Counted from the first letter of the stretch, positions 36,390 to 45,751 are shown. The stretch: DNA of 64,000 nucleotides from JAZKAR01 sp040389065 (GCA_040389065.1 JAZKAR010000025.1:45367-109366), one strand, 5' to 3'. Numbers and translations: made by a program. The notes: generated by a model from the sequence alone, not told the origin.

Positions 36390-37514
36390 ATGTGGCTCTT
36401 ATTGTTTGTTACGCTTGCCATAGCATTAGCGCTGCTTCCACTTATTCCTGCTATTCTAGAACTTGTCTATCCTACTGATATTAAACCTTTAAATATCGAA
36501 TATGATTATGATCGCAATATCAGAAGATTTGCTGAACGCTTTTCACACATGCTTCGTAAAGAAATATCTATCTTATACACTCAGGAAGAATCTATTGAAC
36601 TTTCTGCTGAGAAAGCAGTACCTCCAAAGCTGTTTGCGTTGCCAAATTTACCTTTAGCATTAAAAGAGCATGAAGTTCAACAGCAACAACTGAATCGAAG
36701 ATTAATTGGGCTTGGTACGTTAAAGCTTCCTGCAAATATGAAATTTAACCAAGAGATTTATGCAGAAAATGATCTTATTGGAGGTGAAAAAAATCATATA
36801 AGAGCAGCTGTTGCTGAAAATACTATTTTTTTAGCTCCTCATACGATTGTTTCGCGCTGGATACATGCACGTGAAATTAAAATTTCTCATAACGTTAAGC
36901 TATATGGTCGCACCTCAGGAAAAGAAAAAATTAGTTTCGAAGGCTCTGCTTTTTTTGAGCGTCTCCATGCTCCGATTATTTGTTTTGGTAACGAAATTGA
37001 AAAAAATCTTTCGACAAAAAATTTTCAACCTACTCCATTTCAGCCCGCTGTTGACATAGGTAACTCATTTCAACATTACTCTAATGACAACAGAAGTATT
37101 GCAATAGGCGATTTTAAATTACCCCCCAATAGTGTCTTTGAAGGAAACTTAATTGTAAAAGGTAATTTAAATTTAAGTAAGGGTGTCATTATTAATGGCA
37201 GCGTTAAAGTTCATGGAAAAACCATTTTGGAATCTGAGGTAACTATTCATGGAGCATTAATAGGAATAGATACGATTTTATGTGGCAAATCTTGTTCTAT
37301 CGATGGGCCTATTGTCTCAGAAAAAGAAATTGATATCATGTCAGATTGTCGGTTAGGACATGAAGACAAACCAACGTCAATTAACTCTCCCATTATAAAA
37401 ATTGATGCAAATAATACAGTGGTATACGGAACTGTATGGGCAGCTAAACAAGGTATCGTTTATCTTTTAGAAAACGATAATAATAAAAATCCTTTTATCA
37501 GTAATGTATGCTAA
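36390..37514 (+). CDS. Membrane-anchored bactofilin-like beta-helix protein
   Basis: One N-terminal helix (1-22), a charged linker, then a repetitive beta-rich region: LPPNSVFEGNLIVKG, KGVIINGSVKVHG, ESEVTIHGALIG, CSIDGPIVSEKEI and DANNTVVYGTVWA. The spaced hydrophobic and glycine pattern is that of bactofilins (polymer-forming cytoskeletal domain), here possibly twice (about 110-180 and 250-360). Such proteins build scaffolds that localise cell-wall or polysaccharide enzymes. It is translationally tied to the synthase and overlaps the next gene by seven bases. Confidence 0.78.
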   Translation: MWLLLFVTLAIALALLPLIPAILELVYPTDIKPLNIEYDYDRNIRRFAERFSHMLRKEISILYTQEESIELSAEKAVPPKLFALPNLPLALKEHEVQQQQLNRRLIGLGTLKLPANMKFNQEIYAENDLIGGEKNHIRAAVAENTIFLAPHTIVSRWIHAREIKISHNVKLYGRTSGKEKISFEGSAFFERLHAPIICFGNEIEKNLSTKNFQPTPFQPAVDIGNSFQHYSNDNRSIAIGDFKLPPNSVFEGNLIVKGNLNLSKGVIINGSVKVHGKTILESEVTIHGALIGIDTILCGKSCSIDGPIVSEKEIDIMSDCRLGHEDKPTSINSPIIKIDANNTVVYGTVWAAKQGIVYLLENDNNKNPFISNVC

Positions 37515-39400
37515 AAAAATATTTAACTTTTATTGCGATTGCAATTTTAATCATTGCAGTTTGTTTAACTCTGAAAATCAGATTTCAAGATGCTCAACAT
37601 CATATTGGTAGAGTAGCTGTCATTATCTCTGATGATATTTCTACCACGCATCCTTATGCGCAGGCTTGGCAAGATGCAGCAATAGAAGAAGGTCTCAAAG
37701 TTGATATTATTCACGCTAGTGATTTTTTAAGACCAGAAGTTCTCAATAATAAAGAGCATTATGTTGCTTTAATTTTACCTGATGAAATACATCAATCAAT
37801 GAGTAGCTTATTTATTGACGCCTTACGTGAATACGTAGAAGCAGGCGGAGTAATAATGCCTATTTATGATGCAGGCACACAAAATTTGCAGCATAAAACC
37901 TTACCTGATCAGTCAAGACTAACCTCTTTAGTAGGTATTAAATATGCCACCTATAAAACATTAAAAGATCACACATTATTGAGCGGTGCTGCAGTAAGCA
38001 CTCCTGAAATACTAACAAAGCTTAATATTCCGCCAGAAAAATATAACGCAATACCAACAAAATTTAAAAATGCTGAAATGGATAAAGCTAGACAGATGAC
38101 AGGCCTTGATATAAGCAAAGAAGTTGTACTTTCTTCTTATACTTATGATTGGCTAGAGTATGGCTACTTTGCGACTACTGGTATTCCTACTGGAAAAACG
38201 CTAATGAGTAGCGAAACAGGAAGCATATTAGCTACAGTAAATGCTATTGAAAAAGGAAAAGTTTTATTTGTAAACTTACCCCTTACATACCTCAAAATGC
38301 ATACAGATGGAGCACTTTTACATGGTTTTATGCATTATTTGACGACTGAAATTCTTAAACTTCCTTTCATAGGAAATACTCCAGAGGGTGTGGGAGGTTT
38401 AATTATGAATTGGCACGTTGATTCAAGCGCTGCCATCCCTTCTCTCAAAAAAATGAAAGAGATTGGTTTTTTTGATCAAGGCCCCTATTCCGTGCATTTC
38501 ACAGCAGGCCCTGACCTTGATACCTTAGGAGATAAACTCGGCTTAGATTTAGAACATTCAGTTGAAGCTCAAACATGGGTTCGCTTTTTTCAAAAAAGAG
38601 GCGATGCTGTTGGAAGCCATGGTGGATGGATACATAATTATTTTGGTCGCCATGTAAGCGAAGATAACGAAAAAGATTTTTCAAAGTATCTAACACTTAA
38701 TAAGCAAGCTATTGAAAAAATCACGCAAGTACCGATTACTGAATACTCCGCCCCTTTGGGTAACCAACCTACATGGATCACCTCTTGGTTAAACTCTAAT
38801 GGAATCAAAGGATATTATTTTACAGGCAATATCGGTCAAGGCCCTACCCGCACTTATCGTAATGGAAAACGTGCTGATGATAAAACATGGTCATTTCCCG
38901 TTATTGTTAAAAATACTCTAGCAACGTTTGAAGACGCACAGCAAGCACAAATACCTCAAAAAGAAATGGAAAAATGGTTAATAAATGCGAGTGATTTTGT
39001 CGCCAATCACGCTCTTATTCGTCTTATTTACTTTCATCCTCCTGGCGCTATCACTTATGCAGAAGCTGCTAAAGAATGGTTATCTCATACAAAAAAGCTA
39101 GGGGAAGATGGACAATTCAAATGGTACACAATGACTCAAATTGCTGATTTTCTTAATCAACGCGATCAAGTTGAGTGGACTATTTTCAAAAACAAACCTT
39201 CTGAAGCCACTCTTATTGCCAAGCATTCAAAAAGTTTACGGCAACAAAATTGGCACTTTCCTAAAGACCAATATGACAAACCCTATGTCATTGCTAAGCA
39301 AGCTATTGTCAGAGAAACGTCTTTTGAATGGATTGTGGTTGCTCAAGACATAAAAGAACTAAAAGTTCTTATTGGTTTAAAGAAGGAATTTAAAAACTAA
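37508..39400 (+). CDS. Membrane-anchored polysaccharide deacetylase-like protein
   Basis: The 630 residues start with a membrane helix (6-24). Residues about 35-285 look like a Rossmann-type GATase1-like domain. The second half resembles a carbohydrate esterase 4 barrel: NWHVDSS (301-307) at the metal-binding Asp motif, HGGWIH (371-376), YSAPLGNQP (413-421) and IYFHPPGA (about 510). These metal and base positions are plausible but noncanonical. A C-terminal beta region follows. It is paralogous to the gene at 42538-44448. Expected to act on the new polymer in the periplasm. Confidence 0.75.
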   Translation: MLKKYLTFIAIAILIIAVCLTLKIRFQDAQHHIGRVAVIISDDISTTHPYAQAWQDAAIEEGLKVDIIHASDFLRPEVLNNKEHYVALILPDEIHQSMSSLFIDALREYVEAGGVIMPIYDAGTQNLQHKTLPDQSRLTSLVGIKYATYKTLKDHTLLSGAAVSTPEILTKLNIPPEKYNAIPTKFKNAEMDKARQMTGLDISKEVVLSSYTYDWLEYGYFATTGIPTGKTLMSSETGSILATVNAIEKGKVLFVNLPLTYLKMHTDGALLHGFMHYLTTEILKLPFIGNTPEGVGGLIMNWHVDSSAAIPSLKKMKEIGFFDQGPYSVHFTAGPDLDTLGDKLGLDLEHSVEAQTWVRFFQKRGDAVGSHGGWIHNYFGRHVSEDNEKDFSKYLTLNKQAIEKITQVPITEYSAPLGNQPTWITSWLNSNGIKGYYFTGNIGQGPTRTYRNGKRADDKTWSFPVIVKNTLATFEDAQQAQIPQKEMEKWLINASDFVANHALIRLIYFHPPGAITYAEAAKEWLSHTKKLGEDGQFKWYTMTQIADFLNQRDQVEWTIFKNKPSEATLIAKHSKSLRQQNWHFPKDQYDKPYVIAKQAIVRETSFEWIVVAQDIKELKVLIGLKKEFKN

Positions 39401-39406
39401 TACTTA

Positions 39407-39522
39407 TTGAAGTTACGCAATCGTGATCTCTCGGTATGTTTGTTGAGCAACTTGCTCCGGGTGCTGTGCGTGTTGTCATGCAAGACATCCCATGCCTTAA
39501 ATGAAATCAACTACAACTTCTA
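39407..39522 (-). repeat. TTAGAAG-family palindromic element, copy 5, inside the polymer operon
   Basis: Left end TTGAAGTTACGCAATCG, right end CAACTACAACTTCTAAC, core GAGCAACTTGCTCCGGGTG in the minus orientation. It begins seven bases past the deacetylase stop and ends 38 bases before the preferred start of the outer-membrane barrel gene, splitting an otherwise tight operon. Confidence 0.8.
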
Positions 39523-39560
39523 ACTTACATTATTTATATACTATTTTCACAGGACTTTTC

Positions 39561-40415
39561 ATGTTTAGCAGTTCATTACCAACTCGGATTTTTTCACCTT
39601 TAATGCTGACATTGATGGTGACGGGGTTAACATTTTCCTCTGCTTTTGCGCTAACCCCTCAAGAGAATATTAATCTCTCGCAAACACCTAACCAGCCTAT
39701 TCAAGAAAGAAGAACCACCTTAGAAGTAGGTGGCCAGCACTATAATTTAACTGGCAATCAAGCTGCATGGGATGGCGCCTATGTGCGAGGCTCTTGGAAA
39801 CAAAATTCCAAAAATGTATGGAATTATGAAATTGTTCCTACCAAACGCTTTAATGAAAGTGGATTATTTTATAGCGCTACACTTACGCGTAACTTTGATG
39901 CTAATAACTACGCATCGCTTGCACTTGGCAGTAGCCAAGGTGGATCCTATTTTCCTAAATTACGTGTAGATGCTTTTATGCATCATAAGTTACTCGAAAA
40001 AAGAAATCTCGTTATTAATTTAGGAACAACGTATTACAAAGCTAAAGACACCCATAATGATCAAACCCTACATATGGGAGGAACGTATTATTTTGAAAAA
40101 CCCTGGATTGTTGAAACAGAATGGACTCATAACAATAGTAAACCAGGCAATATTAAAGCTAATTATGTATCAACTGCAATTACATATGGCAAAAATAAAG
40201 AAGGCATGCTAACAGTACGTTACGGTAAAGGAAAAGAAGCGTATCAAGCCATCGGCGAATCACAAACTATTTCCTCATTTTATAGCAATATTCTTTCCGT
40301 CAATTATAGATATTGGCTAGCGGATGATATGGGTGTAAATATGACAGCAGAAAACTATAAAAATTATTTATATAAACGCCGCGGTGTCGATGTAGGATTC
40401 TTTAAAGAATTTTAA
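39561..40415 (+). CDS. YaiO-like outer-membrane beta-barrel protein
   Basis: Signal peptide (MFSSSLPTRIFSP... to ...FSSAFA, about 33 residues) followed by alternating aromatic and polar strands typical of a small barrel (YVRGSWKQNSKNVWNYEI, LVINLGTTYYKAKD, LTVRYGKGKEAYQ) and a terminal Phe. It resembles the YaiO family, found with surface-glycan genes. The start used follows AGGACTTTTC; an earlier ATG at 39501 lies inside a palindromic element and is less likely. It probably serves the outer-membrane step of polymer export. Confidence 0.75.
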   Translation: MFSSSLPTRIFSPLMLTLMVTGLTFSSAFALTPQENINLSQTPNQPIQERRTTLEVGGQHYNLTGNQAAWDGAYVRGSWKQNSKNVWNYEIVPTKRFNESGLFYSATLTRNFDANNYASLALGSSQGGSYFPKLRVDAFMHHKLLEKRNLVINLGTTYYKAKDTHNDQTLHMGGTYYFEKPWIVETEWTHNNSKPGNIKANYVSTAITYGKNKEGMLTVRYGKGKEAYQAIGESQTISSFYSNILSVNYRYWLADDMGVNMTAENYKNYLYKRRGVDVGFFKEF

Positions 40416-40416
40416 T

Positions 40417-41208
40417 ATGAAATTACTTAATACATCATTAGACTATCGCTCTAAAGGGTCAAGAGGCGAGCATATAAATATGCATCGTTCTATTCGTTCT
40501 TTAGAATTTCCAAACTCACGTTGGTTAGAAGTTTTATTATTACCTTTATTTTTTAATCTTTTATTTATTTTATCTTTACCATTCTTAATAGAACTATGGG
40601 ATTATTTTTTTAAATTTTGGATAATAAAAACTGAATTGCCAGCCTCTATTACTAAGCTCATTGCTTTTGATATAGGCAAACTACAGATAATTATTCCTTC
40701 AGTGCATTTATCAGGGGCAATTCCATCAGGAACTACTTGGTTATTACACCTAGCAGCAACTATTTCCTTACTACTTGTATCGCTATGGTTACCCGACCGA
40801 TTTATTCCTATTTGTTATCTTTTAAGAGCAGTAGTTTTTGTTCATGCTTCTGCATTAATTTACTTTGTAATTTCACCGGGAACCTTTTCGTTCGATCAAG
40901 AAACCTATGTGCGTGATGTTTTTATTTCCATGATATTATTCATGTTAATTATTCCTTGGCTGCTTGCGCTTACCTATTATGTTTTTCCTTTTCAGGTTTT
41001 GCATAAAATAGGTTTTACATTTCTTATTTTAATTTACTTCTCAATTCTTACGCCTATTCAATCGCTAATGCATGTAGTACTTATTTATAAATTCTCTACG
41101 CTTATTCTTCCAATTTTCTATATTTTCTTTGGGATATTCTTAGATATTATGCTTTTAATGGCTCTCTATTCATTAGCTATGAGTTTTAAAGCCAAAGATA
41201 AGAGATAA
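40417..41208 (+). CDS. Polytopic membrane protein of the polymer operon, unknown
   Basis: I do not recognise this 263-residue protein. It has about six hydrophobic helices (near 40-62, 100-125, 132-150, 168-190, 200-222, 230-255) after a basic N terminus. Its start is one base after the YaiO-like stop, so they are co-translated. It could be an accessory membrane subunit of the synthase or an acyl- or flipping-type partner; no motif decides. Confidence 0.7.
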   Translation: MKLLNTSLDYRSKGSRGEHINMHRSIRSLEFPNSRWLEVLLLPLFFNLLFILSLPFLIELWDYFFKFWIIKTELPASITKLIAFDIGKLQIIIPSVHLSGAIPSGTTWLLHLAATISLLLVSLWLPDRFIPICYLLRAVVFVHASALIYFVISPGTFSFDQETYVRDVFISMILFMLIIPWLLALTYYVFPFQVLHKIGFTFLILIYFSILTPIQSLMHVVLIYKFSTLILPIFYIFFGIFLDIMLLMALYSLAMSFKAKDKR

Positions 41209-41456
41209 ATTAAAATTGTAAGAGATAATGCATTTTAATATTTAATACAGTTGCATTAAAAATTTTATCTATACAGTAATATAGATATGGGGATTAAATG
41301 CAACTGTAGCATAATAAAATATCTATACTATAGTTTAAACAAATATTTCAAACAAGCTTAAACTTCAAAAACCAATTAAATCAAAGCATTTTTCAGTCAC
41401 AACAATTTTTAATTAAATTAATTAAAAGTCATTTAACTAATGCCTTATCTATACTT
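41209..41456. terminator. AT-rich convergent intergenic region with inverted repeat
   Basis: Both polymer operons end here. ACAGTTGCATT (41247-41257) pairs with AATGCAACTGT (41297-41307), a perfect 11-base stem with a 39-base loop that itself folds weakly. It could stop transcription from both sides. No gene is visible. Confidence 0.45.
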
Positions 41457-42434
41457 TTAATTACATAATAAATTTATATCAGCAGATTTTAATCCCTTTT
41501 TAGCTAGTACTTGATAAGCTACCTCATCTGTAACCGTCCAATGTGATGAATGACGAAAACTCGCAGTTTCTCTTAACCAACAACGTGCAGAATCAGAATC
41601 GTTTTGTTGCACCGCTAATACTGCTATTAACCCCCATGCAAAATCACCTTTAACCTGCTTTAACCATAGCGCTCTATATTTCCCCATCCATTCTTTATAA
41701 TATGAACTTGCCGGTTTTGGCAACAATGGATAGTTGACAAGCAATGGAAAAATTTGAGCAATATGATCAGGATAAAATAAAGGAGTAACTAATTTTTGTT
41801 CGGGCTGAGTAGAAACAAGAAAGCGCTTTGCTTTGGAATCCCAGAAAACTTGATGAATTGACTGCTTAAGGCGATTAGCCTCTTGTTTAAACGCAATGGA
41901 ACGCCTATTTTTATATGACCAAACTTCTAAGTTATCCATAAATAATCCCTGTTGAAAAATAGGGGATACTAAATAAATATTTTTCAATGGATCAATTAAC
42001 TTATTAAGCGCCGCCTCACTATTTTGATAACTTTTGATCCAAACAGGATTTTTTTTCTTTTGTAGTGGCATAGTATCTAAAAACTGTAACCACATAGCTA
42101 AGAGAGCATCATCTGCATCTGCAGTTTTACACGGTGCCCAAACAGGCCCATTTCGGCAATATCGATCAAAGGTTCCATCAAGCTTCTGCCTTGCTATTAA
42201 CCAAGCAGCCCATTTTTCGTTATAAGAGGATATATCTAATCCATTTTCATGAGCCAAAAGAAGTGCTTGCAATACAAAATAAGGATCAACCGTATTTCCA
42301 TTATGTAATATTGAAATGGCTCCGGTATCATCTGCATATCCACTTAAATCAAGCTTTTTAGCTGCAATACTTGAAGTTGAAATAAATAGTCCTACGAATA
42401 TTAAAACGATAGATATTTTTTCTAGGTAACGCAT
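41457..42434 (-). CDS. Secreted glycoside-hydrolase-like protein
   Basis: Signal peptide (1-24, ...SSIAA) and about 300 residues of helical sequence with paired acidic and Trp-rich motifs (GYADDTGAISILHNG, ADADDALLAMWLQFLD, NLEVWSYKNRR, FAWGLIAVLAV). The pattern suggests an (alpha/alpha)6 barrel such as families GH8 or GH88-like; I could not fix the family or catalytic residues. It follows the second deacetylase-like gene but is separated from it by a perfect terminator-like palindrome. A role in trimming or freeing the polymer is inferred from location. Confidence 0.6.
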   Translation of the reverse strand: MRYLEKISIVLIFVGLFISTSSIAAKKLDLSGYADDTGAISILHNGNTVDPYFVLQALLLAHENGLDISSYNEKWAAWLIARQKLDGTFDRYCRNGPVWAPCKTADADDALLAMWLQFLDTMPLQKKKNPVWIKSYQNSEAALNKLIDPLKNIYLVSPIFQQGLFMDNLEVWSYKNRRSIAFKQEANRLKQSIHQVFWDSKAKRFLVSTQPEQKLVTPLFYPDHIAQIFPLLVNYPLLPKPASSYYKEWMGKYRALWLKQVKGDFAWGLIAVLAVQQNDSDSARCWLRETASFRHSSHWTVTDEVAYQVLAKKGLKSADINLLCN

Positions 42435-42456
42435 TATTTATTACCTTATATTAAAA

Positions 42457-42488
42457 AAAAAGGGTATGTTAATTAACATACCCTTTTT
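42457..42488. terminator. Perfect 32-base palindrome with T-run
   Basis: AAAAAGGGTATGTTAA (42457-42472) directly followed by its exact complement (42473-42488). It sits between two minus-strand genes, 50 bases past the deacetylase stop and 23 before the hydrolase start, so it probably ends or attenuates that transcript. Confidence 0.75.
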
Positions 42489-42537
42489 CAATTATTTAAA
42501 TTAAAAATGGTTTATTAATATTTCTTTTACATTTTCA

Positions 42538-44448
42538 TTATAGCAGGGGTACCAGCGGTTTAATTGTAAATACGGCTGTGGTTTTCCCCATTAACCCTCT
42601 CACTAGCCACTCACCATTAATGGCATCATCAACAATAGAAACACTATTATCGCTAGAAATAGGCATTGCATAACGTGATTTTGGCCATACCCAAGTTTGC
42701 TGGGTAATATTAAAATCTGCTTTAGCACTAAACTGTAAATTACCATCAGATAATAGTGATACGCTCCAGTTTGTTCTCTCGCGAGCTGTCATGAAATCAG
42801 AAAGCTGTGTCATCGTATACCAGCGAAAGCGTGATGCATTGTGCTGACGTGCACGAGTAAGCATATTCTGCATAACACTAAGATACGAAACACCATCAGC
42901 AGCACTACCTGTAATACCAGGCTCATGAAAATAGATCATGCGTGAAGTACGTTGTTTTACTGCGAAATCCACTAGCTCTACTGTCCATTTCGAAGCTTCA
43001 GTAGGAGTAATTCCATTTTCAGCAAACTCTTCAACCGTGGCATATAAACCGTAAGGAGTTAGAGGATGAGCCCAAATCTTTTTTTGGAATAATTTACCTT
43101 GATTATAATAATGTGTTGGCGCAGATCCTGTATTTCCTAACGAATAGTATCCAACAACTCCATTATCCTCGAGCCATTGAATAGACCAGTTAGGCGTATT
43201 TCCTTGAGGAGCTGAGTACTCACGAACTTTTTTTCCACCAACAGCTTCCACTGCTGATTTATTAAGGGTTAGTAAGTCATTAAAGGTATAAGATGTGCCA
43301 GGAATAATTGTTTTTTGATTAGCTTCAGAAACATTTTCTCCATAGTAATCATGTATCCACCCTCCATGAGCGCCAACCTCGTGCCCTTTGGATATAAAAT
43401 ACTTTATCCATTTCTGTGTAGTGACATCACCATTAACATTCAGACCGCCTTTATCTCCCCAACTTATACAATCTGGACCTCCTGTAAAATCAATAGAAAA
43501 AGGTCCTGAATCCCAAAGTTTTGCATTATCAAGCGTTTGTATATCTGCAAGAGAGTTTCCGCAATCAGTATGAATATTAATCACCATACCTGCGATACCT
43601 AACGGCAATGCGGAAAAATAAGGAAGCTGAATCAAATCTACCGCAAAATAATGCAGAAAACTATGCAAAAGCAACCCATCAGTACCATACCCTTTTAAAT
43701 AACCTAAAGGAGTATTAATAAATAATACTTTTCCTTTATTATAAGTATTAATCCCCGCTATTAAACCAAAACTAGGCGAGGTAATAAAAGATTGCCCGGT
43801 ATATGTTCCTCGCGTGACAAAACTAGGATAATTTAAAAACCCATAATAATAACTTGTCAGGCCATGAACAGGATCTGCTGCCGCTGCATTAGCGGTAGGA
43901 TAAAGCATCGATTTGCCTGGCGGAACTCTTAATGCTCGCCATGTGCTTTGTAACGCTGTAATGCTGCCCATACCGATAGTTGAATCTCTTAACTCTTCAT
44001 ATAAGGAGTAATCTACACCTGCCAACTTACTAAAACGTGATTTAGGTGTTGAAAAAGCCCCCTGAGGCGTTAATACTCCGGCATCGTACACTAACATCAA
44101 TTTGCCACCCTGAGACACATACGAGTCTACGGCAGTTATTATGCTATCACTTGCTTGCATGTGTACCTGATCAGGAATGATTAGCCCTACATACTGTTTA
44201 CTATTTGTCCCTAGTTGTAGAAACGCTGTATCGGTAATTGTCTGCAGATGCAGCCCTTCTTCCTTAGCAGCATCCAGCCACACAGTAATTTTTGGATCGG
44301 TTACTTGGGCTGTATCAGGTATTAAAAATAAAATAGTATCTATATTTGAACGTACTACTGTTGCTGAGAAAACAGCGCCTATTCCTGAAAAAAATAGTAG
44401 CATCGCTGCACTAAAAAAAATAACAAACTTTCTGAACATAAACAACAT
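42538..44448 (-). CDS. Second polysaccharide deacetylase-like protein (paralogue)
   Basis: Same plan as the plus-strand gene at 37508-39400 at nearly the same length (636): a signal peptide (about 1-29), a GATase-like region (IIPDQVHMQASDSI, LVYDAG), then INIHTDCGNSL, AHGGWIHDYYGENVSEAN, YSAPQGNTPNW and IYFHEPGI. Differences such as NIHTDC versus NWHVDS suggest distinct specificity. The ATG follows AAGGAA. It is exported rather than anchored if the leader is cleaved (FSA-TVV). It faces the main operon tail to tail. Confidence 0.75.
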   Translation of the reverse strand: MLFMFRKFVIFFSAAMLLFFSGIGAVFSATVVRSNIDTILFLIPDTAQVTDPKITVWLDAAKEEGLHLQTITDTAFLQLGTNSKQYVGLIIPDQVHMQASDSIITAVDSYVSQGGKLMLVYDAGVLTPQGAFSTPKSRFSKLAGVDYSLYEELRDSTIGMGSITALQSTWRALRVPPGKSMLYPTANAAAADPVHGLTSYYYGFLNYPSFVTRGTYTGQSFITSPSFGLIAGINTYNKGKVLFINTPLGYLKGYGTDGLLLHSFLHYFAVDLIQLPYFSALPLGIAGMVINIHTDCGNSLADIQTLDNAKLWDSGPFSIDFTGGPDCISWGDKGGLNVNGDVTTQKWIKYFISKGHEVGAHGGWIHDYYGENVSEANQKTIIPGTSYTFNDLLTLNKSAVEAVGGKKVREYSAPQGNTPNWSIQWLEDNGVVGYYSLGNTGSAPTHYYNQGKLFQKKIWAHPLTPYGLYATVEEFAENGITPTEASKWTVELVDFAVKQRTSRMIYFHEPGITGSAADGVSYLSVMQNMLTRARQHNASRFRWYTMTQLSDFMTARERTNWSVSLLSDGNLQFSAKADFNITQQTWVWPKSRYAMPISSDNSVSIVDDAINGEWLVRGLMGKTTAVFTIKPLVPLL

Positions 44449-44457
44449 TTTTTTTCC

Positions 44458-44880
44458 TTATTTGTTTTTCTTTAAAGACACCAAGCGGTATCCTTTGGTC
44501 CATGCCAATCGTCTTCCTACTTGAGCTTTAACAGGCAAATGATTATTTTTATTCAAATTTACATTTTTATCATATTGAGCATGATTACCATGTTTATGCG
44601 TAGGTGACGGCGGAACAATTTTAGTGCGTGTATCTAACCCAGTAGGAAAAGCTGCGGTTGGCACAATGTATTGCGGAGCCTCTGTAACATCGTTTGGCGT
44701 AGCAGTAGACGCATCTGCTGCTGAATTACTAGTTATCGCTTTAGGTGCTGCCATGCATAAGGTAGTAGTTAAGCCTAAAATAGATAGCATGCCATATCGT
44801 GCAGAAATTCCTGCAATAGCCTGAGTTCTAACTATTGTTTTTGTAAGAAACTTTTCCCAGCTATTTATTTTATATTTCAT
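44458..44880 (-). CDS. Small basic exported protein heading the minus polymer operon
   Basis: About 140 residues. A basic N terminus and one hydrophobic stretch (about 36-47, LSILGLTTTLCMAA) suggest export, then an Ala/Thr/Pro-rich segment and a His- and Lys-rich C-terminal tail (HKHGNHAQYDKN, GRRLAWTKGYRL). The chosen ATG has AAAAGGA seven bases upstream; a frame eight codons longer is possible. It lies nine bases upstream of the second deacetylase-like gene. No family was recognised; the basic tail could bind an acidic or deacetylated polymer. Confidence 0.6.
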   Translation of the reverse strand: MKYKINSWEKFLTKTIVRTQAIAGISARYGMLSILGLTTTLCMAAPKAITSNSAADASTATPNDVTEAPQYIVPTAAFPTGLDTRTKIVPPSPTHKHGNHAQYDKNVNLNKNNHLPVKAQVGRRLAWTKGYRLVSLKKNK

Positions 44881-45751
44881 AGACATTCCTTTTGCGTTTT
44901 TCATATATCTTTCTTTTTAATACGATCAGAATTATATAGCTTAACCTATAGAGATTAAACGTAAATCTGCAAGAAAACACTTTCCAAAGATACAATTTTC
45001 CATACACGTAGTTTGAAAAAAACTAATATCCCATTTTATGTAAATAGCAGGTTTTGCCTTTTTTTGTCTTTATAAGAAGGTATTGACGTTATGAATAAGG
45101 AAAAACGACAACTGAGCATTATTTAGATGGATAGTTTCATGCTGTGCCATTTATACCAAGATACGTAAATGTATTCAAAGAGCATTCTGCAAATTTTTAT
45201 TTACAAAATCATGAATTTAACACAAACGCTTCTTACCATGCATGTTTAACTTGTGAGATGAACCCGATTTAAATTTTAAAATGAGAAGTACGTAATTAAT
45301 CTGGCGATCAAAACCCAAACACAAAACATGAAATTTTTTCTTTATTTTCAATTATTTAAAATCAAAAGCACACAACATTAAACGCTATGAATGAACAAAA
45401 AAACGTTTTTTTGTAATAAATGAAATAATTATTAACAATCATTGCATTACCTCTACTCATCTAACATAGCTAATGGCTCATCAGTGAATATGCCCCGCAA
45501 AGCGCGTAGCCCAAACACAATTAAATCAGAGCATAAATGGTGACTATTATTTTTATTTGCCTGCTCAAATGTTAGCCTAGCTATAACAAGATGGAATTCT
45601 TTAGTGCTGGCAAGCAATTCATTAACATTGATGCCTTTCCCTAATAAGGATGAGCGATAAAATTGACACTGCTACGTTTTGTAGTATTGATGCGTCAACA
45701 TTTTAACTGCTTTAGCCTTATTACTATGAGAAATAGAATCTTAATTATTCA
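44881..45751. other. Long intergenic region (about 870 bases)
   Basis: The largest gap in the window. The right half contains a broken open frame (45453-45740, listed). The left half is AT-rich and must contain the promoter of the minus-strand polymer operon. No TTAGAAG element, RNA gene or clear terminator was found. Confidence 0.5.
45453..45740 (-). pseudogene. Possible degraded gene
   Basis: On the minus strand one frame reads DSISHSNKAKAVKMLTHQ..., hits a TAG (45672-45674), then stays open for 72 codons (QCQFYRSSLLGKGINVNELL... to ...LAMLDE) ending at TAG 45453. The composition is protein-like, with no start codon or ribosome site for the second half. It may be a decayed gene with a nonsense mutation, or chance. 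The family is not recognised. Confidence 0.22.
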
